Shown here: positions 11,501-25,089 of the stretch, in pieces
How positions within the stretch are numbered: position 1 is the stretch's first letter
How the letters are laid out: each line of letters starts with the position of its first letter
Source of the DNA: Syngnathus acus
Taxonomy: Eukaryota > Chordata > Actinopteri > Syngnathiformes > Syngnathidae
DNA length: 64,000 nt
Direction of reading: 5' to 3'
Assembly: GCF_901709675.1 (NCBI RefSeq)
Contig: NC_051108.1
Location: 868,001-932,000, forward strand
Made by a program: the position numbers and the translations under genes
Notes under the pieces: generated by a model
Database searches by the model: none
Told to the model about the DNA's origin: nothing
The model's input: the letters and a program-made list of their open reading frames with translations, nothing else

Positions 11501-14500
11501 AAAAATAGAATGGAGAGACATTTGGGCTCATTTGTCATTATCAGTGCAAATGTGTCGGCCTGTATTTTTTTCCTTTTTCCCTCGCTCGCAGCTAAACTGG
11601 AGCTGAACTGAAATGTTCCAGCCAATGATAACAAATTCAAAGTCACATTCTCCACGCGCACGCATGCACGCACGCACAGTCGGTGGTTAGTTCAAGTGCA
11701 CGGAGGGAACGCTGCGGTCGCACCTGGGAATACTCTCGGCCAACCTGCCCCGCGTTTTCCTCGTGATTTTCCTCTCTTGTGGAAAATGACATTGCCTTGA
11801 CTTTTCTTTGCATCTGTCTTTCGAAGACGGCCGGTTGGTCAAAGTGATCGACTTCCGCGGAATCGTACTCTTTATCTGGCCCTCGTCGTGACGCTCGCTC
11901 TCACTGTGCCGATTCGAATTTTGATTTGATTGGGATTAAAGCGGCTTTTCAAGTCGCCGTTAGTGGCCTTCAAGAGCCACTCTAATCCTCATTTAATGAA
12001 GGCCTCGGTGGGCCGGCTGCCTTGGACGGGAGCCCGTCATAACTCAAGTGGACATTTAGGCAAACACTCCGTGGCAAGTGGAGGATGTGCGTGCGTGCGT
12101 GCAAGAGCAGTAAGCACACATGTATGACTTGCAAAAACACGCATGGATGGCAAGTTTTTAATGCAGGTGATCTTATCAAGGGGCTCATTCTTGCCTCTGT
12201 TTGTGTTGGTGTGTGTGTGTGCGCACGTGCTCACTAGGGCGTGCGTGCGTGCGTGCTCACACTCGCTATCATCCCTATGTAACAGGAGCCACCCGCTCCA
12301 GCCTCCACCCAGCCCCGTCAAAAATAAAAATCATTTGTCCGCTGCATGAGTGTGTCCATTAAAAATGCATGGGGGTGATCCTTTGGGGACGAAAGCTGAC
12401 ACTCGGCTCTCCGGAAGGGCATCAGTAGTACCGAGGTGGACAAATGGCTTCCAGAGAGAGGAAAAATGGACAGAAAGGTGAATCAATATGTTCCCCCCCC
12501 CAAAAAAACATTGCGGTGTCCCTCACCTAGCTCCAGGATGCATCCAAAAAAGTGGACCGGCATCCATAGATCCGATTGCTTTTACGCCCTTCTATCAATC
12601 AGACTATAGATAAAAACAGTAATGTAATGCCAGTGAGGAAAGGAGAGACGCTCAAAAAGTCACTCCTGCCAAAGCTGCTGTCGGCCACAGCTCACACTCA
12701 CGCAGGCTGTTTTGCAAACGCGCTGCAATTGTGTCACGTGCGGTTGCATTTTGGTGACCTTCCCTCGTATTGCCGCTAATTTGTGTCGCCGCCCGCGCTC
12801 TGTTTTCCGTTGTGGTCTCTTGTGGAAATCACTGTTTTCTTTCTGTGCTTCTCTCCATCTGCTTCCTATAAGCCATTTGGCCATTGATTCACACACAAGC
12901 AAGCAATATCCCCTCCCGGTGTTTTTTCAATCGGGTGGTCAAATCTGGACCCAATTAAACGGGGACCCCCCTCTCCGCCCCGCCGCCCCTCCCCTTTTAT
13001 ATTTCCTTCGCACCCAGTGTGAGGAAGACCCCAGATTAGAAGAATATTTTCCTTATTGCCGACCACTTTTGCGGAATTCCACGGGATCGTAATTGAATCC
13101 ACGTGTGGGCCGGGCCGTATTCAGAGGTGTTCCCGTTTTTGGGAGCGAGTGGTCGAGAACAGCAACTGGCCGATCATCACCTATTCTTCCAGCAATTTAT
13201 TGTACTAACTTTTCTCTTGGTTTAAGTCTCCACTGAAGGCCCAAAAACCGAGATGTTGGGTGTGTTTTACTTTTGCTGAGATTTTATGAAGCGACTTTTA
13301 ATTCCACTTAATTGAGACCAAATAAGCAAATGTCACCTGTGAGTGATTTTGGCTACAGAAGCGCTAATGCTAACACACATACAGTGGGATTAGCGTCCTC
13401 ATAGGACTCAACAGTGAGAGCTTGTTCTCTTCTGCGCTCCTCCATACGCACTGACCCGTCGCGCTTTGGCTTCCTGCGAATGTCGTGGTGGAATGAATGG
13501 CCACTTGTTGGGACACTTGTGCGGAATCCCGCTTGTCTGCGCCCGATCATTCTAAGTGGCGTTAATAAGAAGGAAAGTACCAGGAAATCTGGTGTCGCGA
13601 GTGGGTTGCGGCGGCGGCGGCGGCTGGAAAAACACACGGCAGGTGATTGTGATTCGTGTCCCCTAATTGTAATGGACTTGAATCCTGTAAAAACAACACG
13701 CGTGGTAATTGTTGCCCACGCACCAGGTAATTGTGCCCACCTGGTCAAACATCATTTAGCACGGCGCCCCTTTCCGTCGACTAACACCGACCGCTCTTAC
13801 GGCGTGGATGTGTGTGTGTCGGGCGGCTGACCTCCTTTACCCTCGGCCCGTGCTTTGATCGCCGTAATTGGATCGGACCGTACCGAAAAATCAAAGGCTC
13901 GACGTCATGACGGAGAAAATTTAAGAAGCTTTGAGGTTCCAGTACGTTGGCCGGATTTGAATGTCAAACTAAACATAGTGTGTATTTTGAACAACTGCTC
14001 TGCTAGCTTAATGCTATCATGGCTATATTTCATGTGTGGGCTAACAGTTAGTATAACGCTTTAACCAAAACAGCAACATATATTCTTCTTCATTCTCTGC
14101 AAAAAAAAAAGCTCATTGCTACAGCTTTCTGAATCCCTTGCAGTAGTTGTGAAACTCATCTTGTGGTTTTGTCTTGATGGTGGTGTTCTGGTGGAGACAA
14201 ATTGAGTCTGCTAAGCCCCACCAAAGAGCCAGCTAGCAAATGTGCAAGCCGCCAATGTGAACGATGAGCCCAGCTCTCATCGTTGACATGTTATTCCATC
14301 TGGACTGAGCATCCTCTTCTCTTCCAGTGAGGCGCCACTTTCCAAGCGTGATGCTGCCATCTTGTGGTCAGAAGGAAAACAGCCGAGACACGAGAACGAC
14401 CATCCGTCCCATACGCTGAGACATCATCCATCCCACAAAATAAGGACCAGATACTTGACTGGAGGGAAGGAAGCAAGTTTGACAGCCAGCCAAGTCTCAT

Positions 14501-14630
14501 TGACTGTGAGGTATGAGCAGCACACATTTAATCTTCGACGACATAAAAGGTCAACTTTTAGCTACCGCTAGATGGCAGCCTCACAATATACAGTATGCAC
14601 ACACAAACGTTTGGGCTTGCTCTCCACCTC

Positions 14631-14657
14631 CATCCATCCATCCATCCATCCATCCAT
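14631..14657. repeat. (CATC)n tetranucleotide microsatellite
   Basis: About seven tandem CATC units. Fish LINE/SINE tails often end in such repeats, but no element body is recognisable beside this one. Confidence 0.85.
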
Positions 14658-15177
14658 TCACTCTTCTGCTTTTCTGTTTTTTTTTTAATACTTTGAAGAA
14701 AAAGAAAAAAATTCTTAACTAGATGAGTGATGCAGTCGTTTTACAAGAGCTCCCCTCCTAAATTGTGAGTACAACAAATGACAGCATCAGCTGTAACAAA
14801 ATGTGTCCTGGTCACTCCTGCTTGTCTTTTTTTCCATTTGGGCTGAGCTCCAATAAAACTATTAGCAAGTATGGGAATCCCTCTTCCTCGAGCTGGAGGG
14901 CAGGCGGCCAAGTTTATTTTCTCCCAGGTGGTCCCTCAAAGGGTTCTGTTGAGATGGGTCGAGGGTGTGCTGCCAGGCCAGCGCTGATGTATTAGGTGAG
15001 GGCCCTTCAAGTGACACGACCGCCGCGTCTCTTAGCGCCATCTTGTCAAGGCGAGCTGAGCGCAAACGTAGCGACGGCCAAACACTTTCATGGGATTGTT
15101 TTGGTACACGTGCTTTTCCTGTAAGATTTAAAGTGCGTGTGTTTGCCAACAGAATTGGGACGAAGGGGGGGATGCTA

Positions 15178-15182
<5 letters not shown>

Positions 15183-15209
<27 letters not shown>
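15183..15209. repeat. (GA)n dinucleotide microsatellite
   Basis: Thirteen or so GA units, lying downstream of the likely tcf21 3' end. Confidence 0.9.
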
Positions 15210-15458
15210 CGGCCTTTTGTCAGAATGCATAAATAACTGTCTGCGGGATGTAAACATGGCCGGTCATAACCCAGCAGAATTAAAACAAGCGCTCTGGGCA
15301 GGATTAACGCACATTTTTCCCCTTTTTCTTTTCCTTTCATTCCCACCATTAATTTGTCATTAATGAGCCTTTAACTCATGGTTCGCTTTTTTTTCTTTCA
15401 ATCTATCCAAGCCTTGCCTTTTTTTCTTCTTTTCAGCCTAATCTGTGGCTGTCCAGCG

Positions 15459-15464
15459 TTTATT
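15459..15464 (-). terminator. Candidate tcf21 polyadenylation signal
   Basis: TTTATT on the plus strand reads AATAAA on the minus strand, about 430 bases past the tcf21 stop codon. It is the first canonical hexamer I find downstream on that strand. The cleavage site itself cannot be seen. Confidence 0.45.
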
Positions 15465-15890
15465 TTTGCAAAGGCAACCACATCCAGCGTTATCTTTGAG
15501 CAACAACACCGCCCGCCGCGTATCGGCTCGGCTTGGCCTATTATTCCCAAAGGGGGAAAACCGAGGTGAGGTCACAAAACACACACAAAGCGTCAAGTGA
15601 TACAAATAGAGATTGTATATTTCGAGCATCTGTACAATTTCAGAGACGTAAAAAAAATGTTGATGCAGAGTACATATGCCAAAGAGAATGCCAATTTGTC
15701 TTGGGCCAGCAAAGACAATAAAGAGTGATGTAAAAAAAAAATGCACTTAAATAAGTTTCTTGTTACGGGAACGAAAGGAGGAGGAGGGCACGCGTGCCTT
15801 CCCTCCAAGCAGCCCTCCGTTATTCCCACTCGAAAAGTCTGCGGAGATAAGACGTGCGCATGACGGGGGGGTATCCAAAGTGTGTTTTGG

Positions 15891-16832
15891 TCAGGATGCG
15901 GTGGGGCCGCATAAGCGCGCCGAGCTCAACATTTCCTTCAGCTCGTTTTCAGGCTTGCCGGCAACCATGAAGGGCCACGTCTGTGGAGGCAAAAATCGTT
16001 TTTAACATTAAATACGGATTGGTTGTGTTCATCTGTTCGAAATTCACATTCAGCTGAAATCAAGATCAGGACTGCTCTTAAAATCAATGCAAAAATGTTG
16101 GCCTAATAAATAAATAATAATGAAAAGAATAATAACATTTTTTAAAAATAAACGGTCAAAAAAGAGCATCATGCAGAAGAAACGTTCGAATAATTCAAAT
16201 AATTTTCATGGCGACACAAAATGGAAGATTACTTTAGCAGTATATAACAGCGACACTTTCACTGTGCATTGGATTGGAACCTGGATTGCCACCACAACTC
16301 CCTTTTGGTATGAATCTATAAAGGCCAGTTGTGCAATTGCAAGTCAGATTTTCCATTTTTCCAAGCTAGCACTCACCAGATTGACGGGATGGACGTATCC
16401 GCTCTCGTACTTGTCGTTGGCCAGCACCTGCCGCAGGTGCGCGATGTAGCTGGACGCCAGGCGCAAAGTGTCCAACTTGGACAGTTTGGTGTCGGCCGGC
16501 ACCCACGGCAGGGACGTCTTGAGCCGCGAGAAGGCCTTGGACAGCACGCGCATCCGCGCCCTCTCGCGCGCGTTGGCCGCATTCCTCTGCACCTGTTTGC
16601 CCTCCCCTTGGACGCCGTCGCCGCCACCGCCTTCCTCTCCCACGCAGGACTTGCGCGACGCGGCCTTGCGCGACGCAGTCCTGCGCCGCTTGGTACGCGG
16701 CGCGCGCGCGGCGGTGTCAACGGCCCGGCCCTCGCCGTTGGAGCTGTCCTCGGCGCTGTCGGCCGAGGTCAACTTGAGCAGGCCGTCCAGTAGCAGCTCG
16801 TCGTCCACGTCGCTTAGGGAACCCGTGGACAT
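15891..16832 (-). CDS. tcf21: Transcription factor 21 (capsulin/epicardin), bHLH
   Basis: Class II basic helix-loop-helix factor that pairs with E-proteins and binds E-boxes. In vertebrates it acts in the nucleus in epicardium, kidney, lung, gonad and head-muscle precursors. Coding exons: 16832-16377 (152 codons) and 15980-15891 (29 codons plus stop), 181 aa, close to the 179 aa human protein. The donor is CTG|GTGAGT and the acceptor CACAG|ACG, phase 0. The bHLH spans about residues 82-134 ([19 protein letters not shown], then [14 protein letters not shown]). The second exon begins [12 protein letters not shown] and ends RLCGPTAS, which separates TCF21 from its paralogue musculin. The N-terminal third is divergent, with a basic KRRR stretch near residue 50 and a glycine run near 70. 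The start shares MSTGSLSDV with the family. Confidence 0.97.
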
Positions 16833-17039
16833 GGCGGGACGGACGGGTGGTGCTGGCGCTGGTATGCGGAGAAGGCCGGCTTCAGGACGTCAGCTCCCGG
16901 GGGCTGCCTGGCTGTGCTCATGAGTGGCGGACAGCGTCGCCGCTCACTTTGTTTTATCTCCGTGAGCAGCGCGAGGGCGGCGGCCTGCACGGATGGGAGG
17001 AGAGAAAAAAAAAAAACCTGCACGGACCTCCCAAACGCT

Positions 17040-17062
17040 TCACTTTTTATTGGACGCTCACA
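17040..17062 (-). promoter_or_regulatory. Candidate tcf21 core promoter
   Basis: On the minus strand, GTCCAATAAAAAGTG combines a CCAAT core with a TATA-like AATAAAAAG about 210 bases upstream of the tcf21 ATG. The spacing suits a short 5' leader. It is a motif-level inference only. Confidence 0.35.
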
Positions 17063-20000
17063 AAAATGCGCTGGCCTGGATATCCGACGTTGTTTAGTGC
17101 TCATATTTCACCATGGGAAAAAAAAAATCTCATTGAAGACTCTTAGATGAGATTTTGGGGGGCTTCTCTTTTAGTAAGTTGCATCGTGCTTGTATTGAGA
17201 AAATGATTCAAATCATCAGACTAAGTTGATTTTGTGTTTTTTTAACAGAACGTGCACGTAAGCTGCAACTTATGTTTGTCCTCTCGGGCTTGCCATCATG
17301 AGGCGTACTTAGCACGCAGTCAGTCCACTCACACATAACTTTCAGCACTTTGTGCCAGTTCGCAGGGTGGGGTGCAAGGACAAGTAGGGAGGAGGAGGGC
17401 TGGGGTCACGTCTCAAATGGCAAAGCGGCGCCTGGGTCCCCTCGGATGTAATCCATACCACGAGGTGGCCCGCAATCCCCCGTTTGGCCTTCGGCGGCGA
17501 TGCGCCAGGCACCTCGCAAAATAACGCACGTGAAGATGAGCAAAAGGCGAAGCGGCGGAGGCGGCCGAGTCCCTCCTGGGTGGGCTCGGATTCAAATCGC
17601 CAAAGTAATAATAGAGTCGGCGAGATTGATGATGCTCCTCTGAGCCGCGTGTGTCCACCAGAGAGAAGAAGGACGCAAATAGCTCGTGAAAATAAAAAAA
17701 AAGACCCGCACGTCCTCCTTTGTTTTCTGAAGAAACACACTTTTACGAGCGTTACTTATTTACACGCGGCGCAAAGGCTCTCTTGAGGCCAAAGAAATTG
17801 GCTTGATTGCACGCTGCAACATTTTTCACGCAGTGACATGTCCAATCAGAGCAAAGGCACGAAAAAAGAGAACTTTTGCTTTTGAAGGATATTTGTAAGC
17901 TTTTTAAGCTCAAATATGCCGTTGAAACAAAGGCCAAAGTATTCCCTGGCCGGCCGGCCGGCTGTGACACGAGGCAACAGGTGGAAGTCGGGAGGAGGTT
18001 CGAAGAAAGACGAAAACGGGCGAGCTGGCCCCTTATGGAAGGACGCGCTGCTAATTAGCCGCTTAGGTGTCAAAGGTCACCACCGTGGTCCCGTGTCTCC
18101 GTCAAGGGACGGCTTCCAGATGTTGCTCAAACGAGTCAATGCTCACTTGCTAGCTACACATTTGCCTTTTACGGATCAATAATTTACATGGAAGGTTAAA
18201 ATGCGCGAGGTGGCGTCACCTCGGTCCGTTTTGCTAGCTGCGCGGCGGCGGCGGGGCCAACAAGAAGCCAAATATTGTTTTATTCACCAGCGGGAAAACA
18301 TCCCACATGTTTTTGTCACACGGAGAATGAAATCGTAAATATCAAACCGGAAAAGGAAAAAAAATCCAATTGGAGCGGGCCGTGCGAGAAATAACAACTG
18401 TAATCTGTGAGTGAAGCTGGGGGTGAGAAAAACATCATCCATCTTTGTCCGAACACTTGGGCTCTCTGTCCATTATCACCAGCGACCCCCACACACTCCC
18501 TGCAACCCCAACACACACAAACAGGTTTCTTCTCAGTTCAAGTCCGTCTTGAGGACCAAAAATCCCAACTGAAAAAATGGAGGTTGCCGAGAGTGCAACG
18601 AGCTAACGGGGAGTGACGAGGACAGGAAGTGGCGGACAATCACCGAGAGTTATGAACATGTTTATTGCGTTGGGAATAGGATTATATTTCAAAAAGACAA
18701 CAAGGTCCTTTGATATTTGCTGAGTGGACCCTGGAAGTCTTCTTGCTTACAGTGGGAGGGAGGCGGAGCCTATTGTTTGGAATGCGCATTTATCTGTGTC
18801 ACATATGCACCCATTTTTTGATTGAATATTGTTTGAATATTTTGCACGTTTGCTATGGACTGGGCACTTTTTTTTGTCCCCCCCAGAGTCCTGCTCTGTG
18901 TCACCGCCCTGGGAGTGAGCCTCCATTTTATAAACACAGCAGAGGGACACTGCTGGCTTTTCCATCTCCCATTCAAGCCTTTGGCTGTGTTTATGTGTGT
19001 GAGCCTTCTCCACTCTCCTAAATCCTTCACGGCAAACTGCCCCCCCCCCCCCTCGCCGCCAAACTCGATCCCGGCCGCAACACGCAGAGTCAAAACAGTC
19101 GAGCGCAAACAAACATTTGCGGCCCAAACGCAAACAACACACGAGCACTTTCGACATTGCAAGTGTGTTGGCCTACCGCAAAAATAAATAAAGGCAGGGG
19201 GATAAAATGGAGCAGAGTCATCCGATGTACCTAATATTATGACTTTCTCTTTTTTTGGGGGGGTGAATAATGATGTCACCGCATCATATCTGGCGGTTGC
19301 GTTTACTGATACGGCAAATGATCTCATTTCTGCTATCAAGCATTCCGTAGGAGTGGTCCCCGAGCGCAGCCAGCGGCGTTGTCCGGGCCATCTCGCGTGA
19401 GATGCGCCTCCGTCTGCCGCCCGTCAGCCGATAGCGCCAAACGGCTGATAGGGCCGACGTGTTGACTGGGCCAGAGACGTTACCCGCATGACCCGTCCGT
19501 CTCCCTCCCTTCCTCCTTGCAGGTCCCGCGGGGAGATGAGCCCACGATGGAGACCCGTCCCAAGCTACCGCCCTCCTCCTCCTTCTTCTACACAGGGAGG
19601 TAACTTATACAAATATTTGTACTCGCTGTATGTATGCCTAAGTGTTGCATATAGCCACAGAAATGTGTGGCTTAGCTTGGTGTCTAAACATGCACATCAA
19701 AGCGCCATTAGTGGACAGGAGAGAACGTCTTTTTTTCCTCGCCGTTAGCATCTTAAAACTAGGGCTGTTAAGGTCATCACGCTCGCCAAGACCTGGTCCG
19801 GGCCTAATCTGTGTTTTCGCGGGCTCAGCGCTCCCGTGAGACGGCGACATAATGCCACCGGAGGCCAACAGGAGATGACTAAGATGTGAGTTGTGATAAA
19901 AAGACGCCCGGCGCGCACACGCAAATCTCCGGGGAGCCCCGCAATCCTCGGAACCCCGAGCCAGTCCCACAGGCAGGAAGCAGACAAGTGCCTGTCCGTG

Positions 20001-20200
20001 TGTGTGTGTGTGCTCATTAGTGTGCGCACGTGTTTGTTTGTATGCACGAGTGCGACCTGAGCTCCGGTCCACTTAGTCGCGGAGGACAGATGCTAAAGCA
20101 TCTCGCCTTTGTGGCATAATTGCAAACAGATGTGTGCTAACTTTAGCGCTTTGTGCTAATGACTGAATTGCCTTTCAAAATCCCTGTAAAGTGAAAATAT

Positions 20201-20360
20201 GTAGTGTATATATATATATATTTTTTTTAAATATAATATAAAATAAATATAAATATCATAAATATATATAAAAATAAATATAATAAATTTATAAAAAATG
20301 TAACTCTAAAATGTATAGTATATAATATATATCGTGTATATAGTAGTATATATTGTATGT
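20201..20360. repeat. AT-rich low-complexity tract
   Basis: About 160 bases built almost only from TATA, AAATA and ATAA units, including a pure TA run at its left end. Confidence 0.8.
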
Positions 20361-21854
20361 ATTTTTAAGCAGTAATAGCCATAATCAAAATGATATGAAT
20401 TGCAATTGTTGGAGGTAAAAAAGATCCAAAGCCAGAAAAAAACTGATGACACTCTTCTTCCTGCTCTTTTCACAAGACTTTGTCTATATTAGGGCGGCAT
20501 GGGGGGTCGCAGCGCATCCATCAGCTAAATGGCGGCGGGCCTTATCTATCTTTTCCACCTTCGATGCTAATTAAAGATAATAAACGGTGCGGATCATTTC
20601 TCTGCCGCGCCAAACGGAACGTCACGTCTGTCCGCTCGACCTCGCACCCGCGCACATGTGGTCGCCCCGGGCGACGCACTCAACGGCTCTCGGCGCAGGT
20701 GCTCGCCGTGCGGCGAAAGTTCACGCCGCGATACGTGTTTACACAAGTCGTGAATGATAACGCTTCAACGGGGACACCAAAACACCTCCGTTCATTTGTC
20801 TAGCTTATCTTTCTGAGTTGTTTTTTTTTTTTTTTGGCTTCACTGACATTTTTTCATTGGAGGAAATAATGTCAAGCCACTTTGTGTGTTTCCATCTTGC
20901 TCTAACCCTTTTGTAAATCTTAAGAGCAGTGGCGGAGGACCAAAGCCATGTTTTATTGAGCGCCGAGATAAAAGCCCAAGCTCCCTTCGCTCGGCGTCCA
21001 TTAGTGCTAAAACGGCACAAGAGCTGAAATGGAATCAACTCTTGTGCTTATCTTCTCTGGCCGGGGCCCACCGAGCGACTGTGTTGGCGCTCGGTGCCGC
21101 TCTGTGTTTACGCTCCGGCATAACTCCCAGGACAGATAATGGCTGACGGGAGCGTCGTAAAAACAAGCGTTTGTTTGGATCAACTAACCTTCCGCGGCTT
21201 TGCTTCTTCCCGATCCCACCGCTATCCGCTTATTATTGGGACAGGAAGTCAGAATGGGCCAAAATATGGTTACTGGCGAGACCGTAATGGAGAACTGCTT
21301 TTATGTAATATTATTATCTTATGTGTATTTTTTGTCATAATAAAAGCGGAAACATTGTTGCTAAAAAGGCAACGACTCAGTAGAAAGAAATTTGCGGGCC
21401 CATAAATCGCAGCGCAATGAGACTCGGTATCTACATGCACGATACATCTAACAGGCTTTTCTTGGCTGGCTCTCCAATGACTTCCTGCTTTGGAAGAAGC
21501 TTGAGAACGGTTTTGTTCTCTTCGGCTTCTTCTCGTCTCATCTTTTGTTGTAGGCTTGAGTGACTGCCGCGAGTTTGACATGGTTAGGGTATTTCGTTAG
21601 CGTAATCGCAAACCCCCCCGCTGCCCGCGCCTCACTCGGTGGACAGCTAAGATGTGGTTAGCAATGAGCAAATGTTTTGATGATGAAGCCGTTTTCCGAG
21701 AAGCTTTTCTTCCAAACGCCCGTGGCCCTTGGATGACTCCCCGAGGAGACCATTAATTTATATATCACTACGTGTGTTAGCGTGCGTGTGTGTGCGTGCC
21801 TGCATGCATGCGCGTGCGTATGTGTGTTAAAAAGTACAAATCTTCCATGCAAAC

Positions 21855-21856
21855 AA

Positions 21857-21890
<34 letters not shown>

Positions 21891-22022
21891 GCCTTCCGAC
21901 CATCACTCTGCACCCTCTCCCCAGCTCACCCGACAAACACTGCACACACACACAGGCACCCCAAAACATCCTTCCTTCTATTTCATCACCTCCTCACACC
22001 CAGTACACTCACACACATATAC

Positions 22023-22054
<32 letters not shown>
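21855..22054. repeat. Pair of (CA)n microsatellites
   Basis: Two CA runs (21855-21890 and 22026-22054) are separated by a CA-rich spacer. Confidence 0.85.
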
Positions 22055-22058
<4 letters not shown>

Positions 22059-24699
22059 ATTAAATCGAGAATCTAATTTAAACATATTGACATATATATT
22101 TGTATAACTAATGTTCTTATTTTTAATTTGTATTTTTTAAGAAAGTAAATTCTTATTTATTTCTCATTATTTTGCTTTTGTATTCATGTCCCTTGTTTTA
22201 TTTGTTTTGACTAAAAAGAAAACACCAGTTTGAGTGTAGAGTTGAGGAGAGAGCACCCCCCCTCCCCTCCAGAAAAGAGCAAAAGTTAGATCAACCCGAT
22301 AACAAATAACTTCTTGATATGTATGAACCCCCCCCCCCCCCGAATCAAAAGATCAAGTGATGGGATATTTCTCGCCACAAATCAAAGGCACGTAAAACTG
22401 TCGGCGATAAATTACATCGGGAGGGCGTGGCGGAAATGAGCATGACTCAACTTTGAAAGAAACGATGGCTTTTAGATTTAGTCATCGCTGTGATCGATGC
22501 TGAGCAGGTGGGCTTGGAACACGAGCGTCGTGACGTAACTCGCGCCTCGCAAGATGGCCGCCAAACCGTGCACGGCCGCCAGCGCATGCACGCCGCTGAT
22601 GGATGACGTGCTGGCCCGTTATTTCTTTTTAATGGTTATTTTGTGCGCCGCGGAGCCAAGCCGGCCATCGCTCAATGCCGTTTGCAAAGCGAGTCTAAAC
22701 ACGGCGACGCGCTCCTTCCTCCATGTTTGTGCAGGTGTGTTAATGTTAGCGCACTAAATCCAATTTCAGTAGGTGTAGTCAGGTTGCCAAGTCAGGTAGG
22801 ACATGTGATGACATACGTAGATATGAATGTGATGCGTGCGTGCGGGCCGTGTGCTCTTGTGGTCCCACTAAGAATGGAGATGATGTAAACAGGCTCGGTC
22901 GTTCCCACGTCTCTGTTTACACTCGGCAGATCCCAGAGCTGCACCGGCACGCTGCTGGAATAACTCACACGCCGTCCGTCTTTGTCTCACACACACACAC
23001 ACACACACAATGACTAGTCGTGCATATTCATTCGTTAACCTCCGCTCCAGGGATCCGTTCTAGTCCCGCTGGCGATGGGTGGAAATCGGCAGTATAAAGA
23101 GACTCGGCGATATCAATGAGCCCATTGATGGATGGATTGTTTATTCTCGCACATATCTCCAAGCGACGCTGCGTAAGGGCGCACATCTGCGTGTTTACTT
23201 TCAATGCGGTATGACCTAAGGAAAAAGATCAGCGTCCTTCCCCCTCGTAAACCTTCATAATAAACATCTCGGGACATCTTAACAACGTTCTTGTGCGGAT
23301 TGAATGCGAATTATGAAGATGGAGTTCTCCTCTCTGCATTCATTCATGAGGGCCAATTCTCTCAATGATAAGACAAACATTCCCACTGGCTTGTAAACAG
23401 TGTCCTCACTCTCTTCTTTGGTTTTGTAGCCTCTCCAGAACCTTTCCAGAGCAGATGTTCCTCTCCCCTCCCACCCCTTTGGAGATGGAGTTAAATCACC
23501 TCAAGCGCAGAGTAAACACGTAGCGGAACGCGCCAGCCACCTTGTTGTTTGTCCACGGCGTCAATGCGAGCCGGCTCAAGTGTGATACTGGAATTTGAGA
23601 AACATAATTCTCACTTGCTCTTTATTTTATTCGGATGAACAGCACTCAGTCAACTGCTTTTTAAGAAATAGATTTTGTTCACGCTCAAAAAATGTATATA
23701 CTTTTCTCCTAACCCTGTGGGTTTGCAACATATGTTTAATTAGAGTCTACAAATCTGGTATGTACATTTTTCAAGATTCCTTCATGGTTTGTTTGCATTT
23801 ATTGTATTTGTTTGATGTTCTCGTGTCATCCAATCGTTACGTCGTTTGACGTCAGCTCAACGGCTTCTCCTTTAAATCGAGAAAGTTGAATGCTATTATT
23901 TTGAAGGCTAAAACCGGAAGCCGGTTTACCTAGCTTTTATTTTTAAAATACCGCCGGAAAATGTTTTGCTAAGTGGCGTAGTCCAATTTGTATAATCTTT
24001 CCGCAACCTGCGCGGAGGCAAGGGAATCGACAATCCGGTTGACGGACTCGTGCAACTCTGGGGGCTCCGTATTGACAAGCGGATGAGGTATCCAAAACAA
24101 TTCAAAGGCAGCATTTCACGTGAAAACAAACATTGATCACGGAATTTGGAGGGGGGTAAAAAAGCCTCAGCGATACCCGCAGGCGGCTATGTTGCTAGCT
24201 CTAGATGCTAACAAGTTTTCATTCATACTTCACACCGCTCTGCTGATTTTACGCTCTCGTTTCTGTCCATTTTAAGTCACAACGCTGCGATAGTTCGTGT
24301 CCGAAGGGTGGTGTCGCCGTTGGTTTGCCCACGTATACCGATCACAAGATAAATAATAGCGCATCACACACCCCTCCGAGAAAAGCCATCTTAGCCTAGC
24401 CTAGCCTCCCAGTTAGCCGAAGCATCAAGTCCGAGTTGACGTCAGGGTGCACGTTAGCGTGCGAAATTTCGTCCCAACTCGATTATGACTGCGTTTAACC
24501 ATCAAAGCATCTGTCGTGATTCATCGGGCAGCAGGGTCGCGTGCGATAGCGGCCCGTGAGAGCCCCCACAAAGCTCAACAGCCAAGTGTGACACAGGCTT
24601 TGTTTTGGGGAGCTGAGGAGACGAGACGAGACGAAACGCTTTGGCCAAATCAAGCCGTGATGTGCACGTTTGCCGCTTTAATTCGCTCGCTCGCTTTGC

Positions 24700-25089
24700 G
24701 TTGAGGTTTTGTACTAAAGCGGCGACGATGCGCGCTTGTTGCCGGGCTAGCGAGCGACTGAGCACTAGGTTGCCAGCCAGCCGCATTGTTGATAAACACA
24801 TCTGCATGTCAAGGTAAGTTTCGCACTATGCACTATGTTGGTGGTCATGTTAGCAGATTGTTGGAAGGTTGGCAGAAGTCATTTTTAACTTTGCCTCTAA
24901 AAAAGTGTTCGTATTTTATTTCTTCCTCAATTCGATTGGATAAATAATTAATGGTCCTCTTTTTTTCCCCCGCAGTCTTGAACCGGCACGACGGGCGCTT
25001 TACGTCACGATGATGGCGGACGAGTGAGGAGTGAGCCCTGTGAGGTCCTCTCTCTGCAACACGCATACACACGCACACACACTTCCTCC
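24700..25089 (+). other. tbpl1 5' untranslated region with one intron
   Basis: A donor CAAG|GTAAGT ends a leader exon at 24813. An acceptor with a strong T/C tract (CCCCCGCAG) restarts the leader at 24976, giving a 162-base intron wholly in the 5' UTR. The second leader part runs to the ATG at 25090 and ends in a CA-rich stretch. The transcription start cannot be seen; it is probably in the GC-richer sequence between 24.5 and 24.75 kb. Confidence 0.65.

Larger units (their letters stand above)
1..15458. other. Gene-poor flank downstream of tcf21
   Basis: I find no exon here that I can assign to a protein family. Open frames on both strands are short, low in complexity and unsupported by splice logic. 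The content is homopolymer runs, CA and CTG repeats, and AT-rich spacer. EYA4 is the expected neighbour of TCF21 in vertebrates, but no EYA exon is visible, so it may lie outside the window. Blocks rich in homeodomain-type TAAT cores and E-boxes (about 2.04-2.13 kb and 6.44-6.64 kb) could be regulatory, and one CpG-rich spot at 8.3-8.6 kb looks like a promoter. Confidence 0.6.
17100..24480. other. Intergenic region between head-to-head tcf21 and tbpl1
   Basis: No exon with family similarity is visible. The stretch has simple repeats (AT-rich at 20.2-20.36 kb, CA at 21.85-22.05 kb and 22.99-23.01 kb), a poly-C tract near 22.33 kb and scattered GC-rich patches. Open frames of up to 189 aa exist but are low in complexity and lack splice support. 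tcf21 tissue enhancers would be expected here or downstream of the gene, but none can be pinned down by eye. Confidence 0.6.

Noticed and set aside
18770-19339. 189-codon minus-strand open frame
   Set aside because: Biased composition, no recognisable domain, no splice context.
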